Of a stretch of DNA of 64,000 bases, positions 52,164 to 59,757 are shown piece after piece (within the stretch, counting starts at the first letter, position 1; each line of letters opens with the position of its first letter). The notes beneath the pieces were generated by a model. It saw nothing but the letters and a program-made list of their open reading frames with translations. It made no database searches and was not told the DNA's origin. The stretch lies in NCBI GenBank assembly GCA_024234815.1, contig JACKNO010000004.1, forward strand, positions 372,001 to 436,000. Reading direction: 5' to 3'. The translations under genes were made by a program, and so were the position numbers. This stretch comes from Pseudomonadales bacterium (lineage in GTDB: Bacteria; Pseudomonadota; Gammaproteobacteria; Pseudomonadales; Halieaceae).

Positions 52164-53556
52164 TCGCAGGGGGATGCTCACCGCACTGGTGGCCGCCGCG
52201 CTGGGTGCCGGCGTTGGAACAGCGCCGGCGACGGCGACCGTGACAACACCAGGCCAGGGAGCAAAACGCCGTTTGCCCTGGCGCAACTGGTCGGGCTCGC
52301 AGCAGAGCCTGCCAGCAGCGCGGGTCGCGCCTGCCTCGGTGGCAGAGTTACAGGAACTGATCGCCGGCGCTAACGGCGTGGTCCGGGCGGTCGGTGCGGG
52401 GCATTCGTTCATGCCGCTGGTACCAACCGACGACACAATCGTGTCACTGTCGCGGCTGAGCGGCGTGGTGAACCACGACCCACGGACCCTGCAGGCGACC
52501 CTTTGGGCTGGCAGCCGTCTCGGTGACATCGGCGAACCCCTGGAAGAGCTCGGTCAGGCGCTGGTCAATATGCCGGATATCGACGAGCAGGCTCTCGCGG
52601 GCTGCCTGGCTACTGCCACCCACGGTACCGGCGTGGACATCGGTTGCATGTCGACCTTTATAGAGGGCCTGCAGCTGGTGGATGCGCGCGGGCAGTTGGT
52701 CGACTGCGATGCCCAGCGCAACTCCCAACTGTTCGATGCGGCCAGGGTGTCGCTTGGTGCACTGGGTATCATCACCCAGGTGAGGTTGCAGAACGTGGCA
52801 CCCTATCGCCTGCGGCGCGAGACTGTGTGGCGGGACTTCGATGAAATCCTGGATATCGCGGACAGCGAGGCTGACAAGCACCGCAACTTTGAGTTCTATT
52901 ACATACCGTTTTCCGGCATGGGCTTCACCGACAGCCACGATATCAGCACTGAACCGGTCAGCTCCACCGAAAAGATTGACGGCAACGAAGGGGTCCGCGA
53001 CCTGCAACTGGCGCGGGACTGGCTGGAGTGGTCGCCGCGCCTGCGCGAACTGGTGCTCGGCTCATATATGAAAACCCTCGGCGATGAGATTACTGTAGAA
53101 AATTCCTGGAAGAACTACACCAGCGAACGCAACGTGCGGTTCAATGAAATGGAGTACCACCTGCCGCGGGAGAACGGTTTGCAGGCCTTGCGGGAAGTGC
53201 GCACCGCCCTGGAAACACAGCATCCCGAAGTGTTCTTTCCCATAGAAGTGCGGTATGTGAAGGCCGATGACATCTGGCTCAGCCCCTTCTATCAGCGCGA
53301 CTGCTGCTCGATCGCGGTTCACCGCTACTTTGAGGAAGACTTCAAACCTTACTTTCGCACGATAGAGCCCATATTTCGCAAGTACAACGGGCGCCCCCAC
53401 TGGGGCAAACTCAATACCCTGACGCAACAGGATTTTCGCAAACTCTATCCACGCTGGGATGATTTCGCAGCCGTGCGCCGCGAGATGGATCCGCAGGGCC
53501 GTTTTCTCAACCCCTATCTCGCCAGCCTGTTCGGCGCAGGCCGAGGCAAATCATGA
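52156..53556 (+). CDS. Tat-exported FAD-dependent sugar-lactone-type oxidase/dehydrogenase (ALO/GULO family)
   Basis: 466 residues from GTG 52156, the start that includes the twin-arginine signal (LNRRGMLTALVAAALGAG). The PCMH-type FAD domain has WRNWSGSQQSLPAARVAPAS, GVVRAVGAGHSFMPL and LATATHGTG. The C-terminal ALO domain ends HWGKLNTLTQQDFRKLYPRW and DPQGRFLNPYLASLF. Relatives oxidise aldonolactones or sugar alcohols such as gulonolactone, arabinonolactone, alditols. Overlap with the cytochrome gene upstream and the PLP gene downstream suggests a periplasmic dehydrogenase that passes electrons to the cytochrome. Confidence 0.88.
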   Translation: MLNRRGMLTALVAAALGAGVGTAPATATVTTPGQGAKRRLPWRNWSGSQQSLPAARVAPASVAELQELIAGANGVVRAVGAGHSFMPLVPTDDTIVSLSRLSGVVNHDPRTLQATLWAGSRLGDIGEPLEELGQALVNMPDIDEQALAGCLATATHGTGVDIGCMSTFIEGLQLVDARGQLVDCDAQRNSQLFDAARVSLGALGIITQVRLQNVAPYRLRRETVWRDFDEILDIADSEADKHRNFEFYYIPFSGMGFTDSHDISTEPVSSTEKIDGNEGVRDLQLARDWLEWSPRLRELVLGSYMKTLGDEITVENSWKNYTSERNVRFNEMEYHLPRENGLQALREVRTALETQHPEVFFPIEVRYVKADDIWLSPFYQRDCCSIAVHRYFEEDFKPYFRTIEPIFRKYNGRPHWGKLNTLTQQDFRKLYPRWDDFAAVRREMDPQGRFLNPYLASLFGAGRGKS

Positions 53557-54818
53557 AGCGCAGATCACTGATCATGGGCGGCGCGGCGGCACTGGGCCTG
53601 GGCTGGCTGTTGCGCCCGGGTGAGCGAGGTGCCGACCACAGTCCCTATTTTCAGCAGCTCAGTGCCGCGCTGGAGTCGGCTAACCTGGCAAAGCCCTCCC
53701 TGGTGATTGATCGCAGCCGTTTGCTGGAGAATATCCAGACACTGCGCAAGCATCTCGAGGGCCGATTCGAGTACCGCATTGTCGCGAAATCGCTGCCGTC
53801 ACTGCCGCTGTTGGGCACCGTGATGGAGGCTTCTGGCAGCAATCGGCTGATGCTGTTCCACCAGCCCTTTATCAATCAGGTAGTTTTGCGCTACCCCGGC
53901 GCGGACATTTTGCTGGGCAAACCCATGCCGGTTGCCGCTGCCCATAATTTTTACCGCCAGTTTCCCGGCGGCGCTTTCGACCCGCAACGCCAGCTGCGTT
54001 GGTTGCTCGATACACCTGAAAGGGCAGCCCAGTACGATAAGCTTGCCCGTGAACTGGGGCAGCAGATGCCCGTGTGCATCGAGCTGGATGTGGGCCTGCA
54101 TCGGGGCGGGGTTACAAATGACGCCCAGCTGGTGGCGATGCTGGACCTGATTACGCGTTCGGAGTATCTGTCCTTTGGCGGTTTTATGGGCTATGAACCG
54201 CATATCGTAAAGGTGCCGATAGGCAGCGCTGAAACCTATCGCGACCGCGCGATGACGGTGTACGAGCATTATATCGAGGTGGCAAAGGCCCACCTCGGTG
54301 CGCTGTGGCCTGAAGATGTCGTGCTCAACGCGGGGGGCAGTCCCACCTACGAGATGTACGACGAGGGCAGTTATCCCGTTAACGAACTGGCGGCGGGCTC
54401 CTGCCTGGTCAAACCTACCGATTTTGATCTACCTACCCTGGCGGATCATGTGCCCGCCTGCTATATCGCCACGCCCGTGTTAAAAGCCCTGGACACCCTG
54501 CAGATTCCGGGCATTGATCTGGGCGCCGTGCAGTCGATCTGGGACCCGAATCGCGCCCGCACCTTTTTTACCTATGGCGGCTACTGGAAGGCGCGCCCCG
54601 AGTCGCCTGAAGGCCTGGTCAATAACAGCCTGTATGGCCGCTCCACCAACCAGGAAATGCTCAACGGCTCGCGGCGGATTCACCTCGAGGTTGACGATTG
54701 GGTTTTCCTGCGTCCCACCCAGAGCGAATTTGTTTTCCTGCAGTTCGGTGATATCGCCGTATACGATAAAGGCGCCATCGTGGAGCGCTGGCCTGTATTC
54801 AGGGAGCAAGCCGCCTGA
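53553..54818 (+). CDS. Tat-exported fold-type III PLP enzyme (alanine racemase-like / DSD1 family)
   Basis: 421 residues, start ATG 53553 overlapping the upstream stop by 4 bases. The N-terminus MKRRSLIMGGAAALGLGWLL is a twin-arginine or lipid-free signal. The barrel has the PLP lysine in YRIVAKSLPS (Lys79), then CIELDVGLHRGG, FGGFMGYEPHI and LNAGGSPTYEM. The C-terminal region (ISPYT-like FLQFGDIAVYDKG) matches the D-threonine aldolase/D-serine dehydratase family. Exported members of this family are uncommon. In the operon with a FAD oxidase and cytochrome it may act on a D-amino acid or hydroxy-amino acid, or on its oxidation product. Confidence 0.85.
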   Translation: MKRRSLIMGGAAALGLGWLLRPGERGADHSPYFQQLSAALESANLAKPSLVIDRSRLLENIQTLRKHLEGRFEYRIVAKSLPSLPLLGTVMEASGSNRLMLFHQPFINQVVLRYPGADILLGKPMPVAAAHNFYRQFPGGAFDPQRQLRWLLDTPERAAQYDKLARELGQQMPVCIELDVGLHRGGVTNDAQLVAMLDLITRSEYLSFGGFMGYEPHIVKVPIGSAETYRDRAMTVYEHYIEVAKAHLGALWPEDVVLNAGGSPTYEMYDEGSYPVNELAAGSCLVKPTDFDLPTLADHVPACYIATPVLKALDTLQIPGIDLGAVQSIWDPNRARTFFTYGGYWKARPESPEGLVNNSLYGRSTNQEMLNGSRRIHLEVDDWVFLRPTQSEFVFLQFGDIAVYDKGAIVERWPVFREQAA

Positions 54819-54834
54819 GGCGTGATTTCCCGTT

Positions 54835-55446
54835 ATGAATTACCAGGTACCCGTTGGCGTATTCGAATCGGAACTGGTTGTGAAGAAGAGCCGTTTCATT
54901 GCCCGCGTGGTCCCTGTCTGCAGTCGTGAAGACGTCAATATCGCTGTGAGCGCTGCGCGTGCCGACTATCCGGATGCCCGCCATCACTGCTGGGCTTATC
55001 TGCTGGGCAGACCTGCCGATGCCATGACCGCCGGTATGAGTGACGACGGCGAGCCCGCGGGCACGGCGGGCAGACCTATTCTCAACGTATTGCAACACGG
55101 TGTAATTGGCGATGTGCTGGTTGTGGTCACGCGTTATTTTGGTGGCATCAAGCTCGGGGCGGGAGGGCTGGTCAGGGCTTACGGCGGCGCGGCCCAGCAG
55201 GCCCTTGAGCAGGCGCCTCGCGTGTTGTGCAGGGCAATGACGCCCTGCAGTATCAAGGCCGATTTCAGCGCGGAGCAGAACTTGCGGTATGAACTTGCCG
55301 CCCTTGAGGCAGATGTACTGGGAGTGACCTACGGTGAAGGTGTCGAACTGGCGGTATCGCTGCCAGTGGAACAACTGCAAAGCCTGAAAACCCTGTGCGG
55401 CGCCCGCGGTTATCTGCTCTCAACAGGCACCCGCGAAGCGGGGTAG
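54835..55446 (+). CDS. yigZ: YigZ/IMPACT family protein
   Basis: 203 residues. The UPF0029 domain is complete: ESELVVKKSRFIARVVPV, DARHHCWAYLLG, SDDGEPAGTAGRPILN and RYFGGIKLGAGGLVRAYGG. A C-terminal DUF1949 ferredoxin-like domain follows. IMPACT relatives in eukaryotes modulate GCN2; the bacterial role is unsettled. It starts 17 bp after the PLP enzyme gene and may be co-transcribed. Confidence 0.93.
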   Translation: MNYQVPVGVFESELVVKKSRFIARVVPVCSREDVNIAVSAARADYPDARHHCWAYLLGRPADAMTAGMSDDGEPAGTAGRPILNVLQHGVIGDVLVVVTRYFGGIKLGAGGLVRAYGGAAQQALEQAPRVLCRAMTPCSIKADFSAEQNLRYELAALEADVLGVTYGEGVELAVSLPVEQLQSLKTLCGARGYLLSTGTREAG

Positions 55447-55524
55447 GTGACGCCTGGCGCATGCACTCGCGGCGCCTTGTGTTTGCCTGTTATTATTCCA
55501 GCACACACAAACAGGAGCGCCGGC

Positions 55525-56316
55525 ATGATCGTAGAGCAGATATGGACAGGAAACGCCTACCGCAACTTCAATTATCTCATCGCCTGCGAGGAGACCGGCG
55601 AAGCCCTGGCGGTGGATCCCCTGGATCATGAGAAATGCCTCGCCCGGGCGCGCGAGTTGGGCTGGGAGATCACCCAGGTGCTGAATACCCATGAACACCC
55701 GGACCATACCGGCGGCAACGGTGCGGTGATTGCGGCTACCGGCGCGCGCTTGCTGGCCCATGTCAACGCCCGGGATTCGATCCCGGGTATCGACCGGGGC
55801 CTCCAGGCTGGCGATGTTATCAGGGTAGGGAAGACCGTCGAACTCGAAGCGCTGGATACGCCGGGACACACGATGTGCCATATCTGCGTGTTGTCCCACA
55901 CGGAAACTCCCGCGCTGTTTTGTGGTGACACCCTGTTTAACGCGGGCGCCGGCAACTGCCACCACGGCGGTCATCCCCGGCAGCTGTATTCAACCTTCGC
56001 GGAGCAACTGGCCCAGTTGCCGGAAAACACGCTGATATATCCGGGCCACGACTACCTGGCCAATAACCTGGCCTTCACCCTTGATCGGGAGCCTGACAAC
56101 GAGCGCGCCGCCAGCTTGCTGGAGCAAGCGCAGAAACAGGATCCCAATCAGGCCCTGGTATCCAATATGGGATTGGAGCGCCAGATAAACACCTTTATGC
56201 GCCTGGACAGCCCGACCGTGATGGCGAGACTGCGCGACGCATTCCCCGACCTGCCCGAACAGCCCGACGCCGCGACAGTGTTCATGAAATTGCGGGAGCT
56301 GCGCAACAATTGGTAG
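55525..56316 (+). CDS. Metallo-beta-lactamase-fold hydrolase, GloB-like
   Basis: 263 residues from ATG 55525 behind AGGAG. Metal ligands are in NTHEHPDHTGGN, LDTPGHTMCHIC, LFCGDTLF and YPGHDY, the glyoxalase II pattern. The sequence THEHPDHT differs from the classical THHHxDHT, and the C-terminal tail (MARLRDAFPDLPEQPDAATV, FMKLRELRNNW) resembles glyoxalase II relatives. It probably hydrolyses a glutathione thioester or similar; true S-lactoylglutathione specificity is unproven. Confidence 0.87.
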   Translation: MIVEQIWTGNAYRNFNYLIACEETGEALAVDPLDHEKCLARARELGWEITQVLNTHEHPDHTGGNGAVIAATGARLLAHVNARDSIPGIDRGLQAGDVIRVGKTVELEALDTPGHTMCHICVLSHTETPALFCGDTLFNAGAGNCHHGGHPRQLYSTFAEQLAQLPENTLIYPGHDYLANNLAFTLDREPDNERAASLLEQAQKQDPNQALVSNMGLERQINTFMRLDSPTVMARLRDAFPDLPEQPDAATVFMKLRELRNNW

Positions 56317-56327
56317 CCCACCTGGCG

Positions 56328-57299
56328 CTACAGCCACCGCTTGCGCTTGAAAATATAGATCAGCAGCAGGGCGGTTGTAGCCATGGCGCCCAGCGCAAAG
56401 AAGTAACCGTGTCTCAGGTGCAGTTCCGGCATGTACTCGAAGTTCATCCCGTACAGTCCCGCCAGAAAACTCAGGGGAACGAATATTGCCGTGATGATTG
56501 TGAGAATCTTCATGGTGGTATTGAGTTCATGTGAACTTATCGAGATGTAACCCTCTACAAGGTCGCCGCAAATCTCGTAGTACATGCCGGTGAGGCTGAA
56601 CAGTCGTTCGCAACGGTCCCGCAGCGCGCGCCAGCGGTGCTGGTACTGGTGTTTGCCGGTGCCCAGGTGGCGCGGCTCCTCCTGGATGATTTCCTCCACC
56701 AGACGGTGGTGGTAGTTGAAAATTCGCCGCAGTTTACGCAGTTCCGAGCGATAGCCGACAAGCTCTGCCATCACGCTGTCTGACGGCCGGGCCAGCAGGC
56801 TGTCCTCGAGTTCGCCCAGGTGATCCTCGAAGGCCAGTATTTTTTGCAGGTATCGCTCGGATGCATAATCCATGATCTGCAGGGCGATGCTGCCTGGCGT
56901 CGGCTGGGTTGAATCGTCCTGTATCTCGGCCCACAATCGGTCGATACTCAGTGATTCGCCGCGATGGATTGTGATGAGGTAGCGTTCGCCGACGAAGTGA
57001 CCGATCTGCTGCGGGGTGAGTACCAGTTGTTCGTCCAGCTGGATGATGCCGCGGAACAGGATGAAGGTGTTCTCGCTGAATTCATGCACCTTTGGCGGTT
57101 GGCGCTCGCGCTCCATTTCGGTGATGGCCAGGGGGTGACAACCCAGCTCTGTTAACCGCGCCTGCATGCCGTCGGTTAAATGGCCTTCGATGTCCAGCCA
57201 CAGCATGCCTTCCTGGCTGATCTGCCACTGGCTGAACAGTTCCTCGCCGCCCTCGCGGACTTTGCCATCATCGCCCAGTAATTTTGTGCGTACTATCAT
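56328..57299 (-). CDS. CorA/ZntB-family metal transporter
   Basis: 323 residues. The long cytoplasmic domain is followed by two transmembrane helices at the C-terminus (ILTIITAIFVPLSFLAGLYG, then FFALGAMATTALLLIYIF). The signature YGMNFEYMPEL sits in the loop between them, as in Mg/Co or Zn transporters. The N-terminal domain includes LWLDIEGHL and CHPLAITEMERERQPPKV. Whether it imports Mg or exports Zn cannot be told. Its start lies at the edge of the hairpin-bearing intergenic region. Confidence 0.9.
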   Translation of the reverse strand: MIVRTKLLGDDGKVREGGEELFSQWQISQEGMLWLDIEGHLTDGMQARLTELGCHPLAITEMERERQPPKVHEFSENTFILFRGIIQLDEQLVLTPQQIGHFVGERYLITIHRGESLSIDRLWAEIQDDSTQPTPGSIALQIMDYASERYLQKILAFEDHLGELEDSLLARPSDSVMAELVGYRSELRKLRRIFNYHHRLVEEIIQEEPRHLGTGKHQYQHRWRALRDRCERLFSLTGMYYEICGDLVEGYISISSHELNTTMKILTIITAIFVPLSFLAGLYGMNFEYMPELHLRHGYFFALGAMATTALLLIYIFKRKRWL

Positions 57300-57480
57300 G
57301 TTGAGTTCCGGGTATCACGTCCAATGGTGGTGCAATACAAGCTTGCCGCCCAATACTACCGGAACCCGGGGACTTGTCACAGGAGTCGGGCGCGGGCCAT
57401 GGCTGGTTGACCTCGGTAGCCTGTTCAAAGATCTGGGCCACAGTATTGGGCGCGATGTGCTTGTCAGCGGCTTCGGCCGC

Positions 57481-57533
57481 CGGGTGTGCAATTCGCCCGC
57501 TTCCCCGATACTTGCGAACGAATTGCACACCCG
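57481..57533. repeat. Hairpin unit 1: perfect 15-bp arms, 23-nt loop
   Basis: Left arm CGGGTGTGCAATTCG (57481-57495) and right arm CGAATTGCACACCCG (57519-57533) are perfect complements. The 23-base loop (57496-57518) begins CCCGCTTCCCCGATAC and ends TTGCGAA. It is the reverse complement of the loop of unit 2 except for one base. The arms of the two units share only the CG next to the loop. Confidence 0.85.
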
Positions 57534-57606
57534 CCGTCCGAACCCTCGTTTCGTGCCATCGGCCAGAACAATGTCTCGGGTGAGCGCCGGAATGAAGGCT
57601 TCGGGT

Positions 57607-57659
57607 GGGAAGGCTTTTTCGTTCGCAAGTATCGGGGGAGCGGGCGAAAAAGCCTTCCC
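57607..57659. repeat. Hairpin unit 2: perfect 15-bp arms, inverted copy of the loop of unit 1
   Basis: Left arm GGGAAGGCTTTTTCG (57607-57621) and right arm CGAAAAAGCCTTCCC (57645-57659) are perfect complements. The loop (57622-57644) begins TTCGCAAGTATCGGGG and ends GAGCGGG. It matches the reverse complement of the unit 1 loop at 22 of 23 positions. Unit length (53 bp) and arm length (15 bp) are identical to unit 1. Confidence 0.85.
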
Positions 57660-57773
57660 GGCCGGAGCCGATAGCGAGACCGGACCTGTATCCTTCCACC
57701 CATTACCAATGCGACCGGACTCCTTCTACCGATGCGAGTTGCCCGCCAGCACCTGCCAAAATACGCCCATCGG

Positions 57774-57782
57774 TGCTATATT
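57774..57782 (+). promoter_or_regulatory. Extended -10 promoter of the DAHP synthase gene
   Basis: TGCTATATT (57774-57782) is an extended -10 element with one mismatch, 55 bases before the gene start. It is followed by a pyrimidine-rich leader. No attenuator-type leader peptide rich in aromatic codons is visible. Confidence 0.5.
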
Positions 57783-57837
57783 GCCGCCTCTTTTTTAAGG
57801 GATTCTTCCCGCCAAACGCAGTAAAACGGAAATGACC

Positions 57838-58893
57838 ATGAGTTCCTCCACAGACGATCTACGCATTCGCAGGACCCACCAGCTGATTTCACCGCAGGAC
57901 CTTATCGCCGACATTCGTGTCAGCGACCGGGCTGCGGAAACCGTCGCCAAGGCCCGCCAGACCATACATCGTATACTGGCCGGGGAGGACGACCGCCTGC
58001 TGGTCATCGTCGGCCCCTGTTCCATCCACGACCCCGCCGCCGCCAGGGAGTATGCCGGCCTCCTGAGAGCCGCCGCCGACAAGCTCAGCGACGATGTTTT
58101 CGTAGTCATGCGGGTCTATTTTGAAAAACCCCGGACTACCGTGGGCTGGAAAGGCCTGATCAATGATCCCGACCTGAACAACACTTTCCAGATCACCAAG
58201 GGCCTGCACCTGGCGCGCCAGTTACTGCTCGACCTGGCCGAACTGGGCCTGCCCGCGGGCACCGAGTACCTGGACCTGATCAGTCCCCAGTACTATGCGG
58301 ACCTGGTGTCCTGGGGCGCCATCGGTGCGCGCACAACGGAGAGCCAGACCCACCGTGAGCTGGCCTCGGGACTGTCCTGTCCGGTGGGTTTCAAGAACGC
58401 GACCGATGGGGATATTCAGGTGGCTGTAGACGCCATCAGGTCGGCGTCCCAGCCCCATCACTTTCTGTCGGTGACCAAGCAGGGCCACTCCGCAATTTTC
58501 CAAACCGCCGGGAACGAGGATTGCCATGTCATTCTGCGCGGGGGCAAACACCCGAATTACGACATGTTCTCTGTCGACGACGCCAGTTCCCTGTTGGCGA
58601 AGGCGGGACTGCCGGCGCGCATCATGATAGACGCCAGTCATGCCAACAGCCGCAAGATTCCAGCGCGGCAAATCAACGTGGCCAGTGATATCGCCACCCA
58701 GGTGGCCCGCGGCTGTCGCAGTATATTCGGGCTGATGCTGGAGAGTAATCTGGTGGAAGGGCGCCAGGATGTGGTGGCCGGGCAGGCGTTGACTTACGGT
58801 CAGAGCATTACGGACCCTTGCATGGATTGGGCCGACACTGAGTCACTTTTACAGGAAATGGCTACGGCGGTGCGTCTGCGTCGCGAGAGGTAA
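57838..58893 (+). CDS. 3-deoxy-7-phosphoheptulonate (DAHP) synthase, class I
   Basis: 351 residues from ATG 57838; the ATG six bases earlier is too close to the GGA ribosome site. Class I AroFGH features are present: LLVIVGPCSIHDP, MRVYFEKPRTTVGWKGLINDP (in parts), LDLISPQYYADLVSWGAIGARTTESQ and the C-terminal MIDASHANS and GLMLESNLVEG. It joins PEP and erythrose-4-phosphate in the first step of aromatic amino acid synthesis. Which isoenzyme (Phe-, Tyr- or Trp-sensitive) cannot be decided here, so no aro letter is given. Confidence 0.94.
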   Translation: MSSSTDDLRIRRTHQLISPQDLIADIRVSDRAAETVAKARQTIHRILAGEDDRLLVIVGPCSIHDPAAAREYAGLLRAAADKLSDDVFVVMRVYFEKPRTTVGWKGLINDPDLNNTFQITKGLHLARQLLLDLAELGLPAGTEYLDLISPQYYADLVSWGAIGARTTESQTHRELASGLSCPVGFKNATDGDIQVAVDAIRSASQPHHFLSVTKQGHSAIFQTAGNEDCHVILRGGKHPNYDMFSVDDASSLLAKAGLPARIMIDASHANSRKIPARQINVASDIATQVARGCRSIFGLMLESNLVEGRQDVVAGQALTYGQSITDPCMDWADTESLLQEMATAVRLRRER

Positions 58894-58898
58894 AAAAT

Positions 58899-59756
58899 AT
58901 GCACCTGGGTTTCAGCTCGATGAACACCGCGGAAGATCCGGCGCCCGCGCTGTTGGCCCGAACCCTGGAAGAGGCCGGCTTCGAGTCGCTCTGGTACGGT
59001 GAACACAGCCATATCCCTGCATCCCGCAAAACACCCTACCCGGCGGGGGGAGAGCTGCCCGCGCCGTACCGGAAGATGATGGACCCCTATGTGTCGCTGA
59101 TGGCTGCCGCCGCTGCGACCACCAAACTCAAGCTCGGTACGGGCATCGCCCTGTTGATGGAGCGCGAACTTTTTTCCCAGGCCAAGACCATTGCCACCCT
59201 TGACCGCTTGTCCGCTGGAAGGGTTCTGATCGGATGCGGCGTGGGTTGGAACGAGGAGGAGTTCAGCAACGCTACCCGGCTGCCCTGGCAGCGGCGCTAC
59301 CTCGCCCTGGAGGAAACCGTGCAGGCCCAGCGCGCCCTGTTCAGCGAGCCGGAGCCCGAATACCACGGCGAGCTTATTGACTTTGATCCTGTATGGTTTG
59401 ATCCCAAGCCCGTTCAGGCCGGCGGGCCGCCGGTGATTTTTGGTGCCATGGGCCCGATGGGGTTGAAGCATACAGCCCGCTGGGCGGATGGCTGGATGCC
59501 GGTAGATGTGGCCCTGCCGGATATTCCGCGGGCGATTGCCGATTTTCGTCAGCTGGTGCGCGACAACGGCCGCGATCCGGATGAGGTGGAAATTACCCTG
59601 GTGGTGATGTCAGAGGTCACTGATGATCTGCTGAAGTCATACCGGGACATGGGAATCCATCGCTGCAACATTGGCGTGGGCATGCAAAACTGGGACAAGC
59701 CCGAGATCGTCATGCCCATGATCGAACAGTTCTCCAGGATAATACCGGCTCTCTAG
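58899..59756 (+). CDS. Luciferase-like flavin monooxygenase/oxidoreductase (LLM class)
   Basis: 285 residues, start 5 bases after the DAHP synthase stop. The TIM-barrel luciferase family signature is clear: ARTLEEAGFESLWYGEHSHIP in its first half, KLKLGTGIALLMEREL, IATLDRLSAGRVLIGCGVGWNEEEF in parts and ADGWMPV. Members use FMN or F420. In a proteobacterium FMN or a F420-like cofactor are both possible. The closest style is the TIGR03619-type oxidoreductases often found in lipid or sterol degraders. Co-transcription with the DAHP synthase gene is likely accidental. Confidence 0.88.
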   Translation: MHLGFSSMNTAEDPAPALLARTLEEAGFESLWYGEHSHIPASRKTPYPAGGELPAPYRKMMDPYVSLMAAAAATTKLKLGTGIALLMERELFSQAKTIATLDRLSAGRVLIGCGVGWNEEEFSNATRLPWQRRYLALEETVQAQRALFSEPEPEYHGELIDFDPVWFDPKPVQAGGPPVIFGAMGPMGLKHTARWADGWMPVDVALPDIPRAIADFRQLVRDNGRDPDEVEITLVVMSEVTDDLLKSYRDMGIHRCNIGVGMQNWDKPEIVMPMIEQFSRIIPAL

Positions 59757-59757
59757 C

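Larger units (their letters stand above)
57300..57837. other. 538-bp intergenic region with nested palindromes and direct repeats
   Basis: No gene is recognised in this gap; several open frames pass through but none has a family motif or ribosome site. It contains a GCGGC-TTCG-GCCGC hairpin (57467-57480), two perfect 15-bp-arm hairpins (57481-57533 and 57607-57659) and an imperfect inverted repeat between them (57536-57551 with 57588-57605). A 35-bp-period imperfect direct repeat begins GACCGGAC at 57678 and 57713. The promoter of the DAHP synthase gene is at its right end. Confidence 0.7.

Noticed and set aside
53383..53393. TTCGCAAGTAC resembling the hairpin loop core
   Set aside because: It lies inside the FAD oxidase coding sequence (FRKYNG) and matches only 11 bases, without flanking inverted arms.
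57268..57699. Open frames through the hairpin region (for example a 143-codon minus frame)
   Set aside because: They cross the perfect palindromes, so translations of arms and loops look protein-like on both strands. There is no start signal, domain or codon pattern to support a gene.
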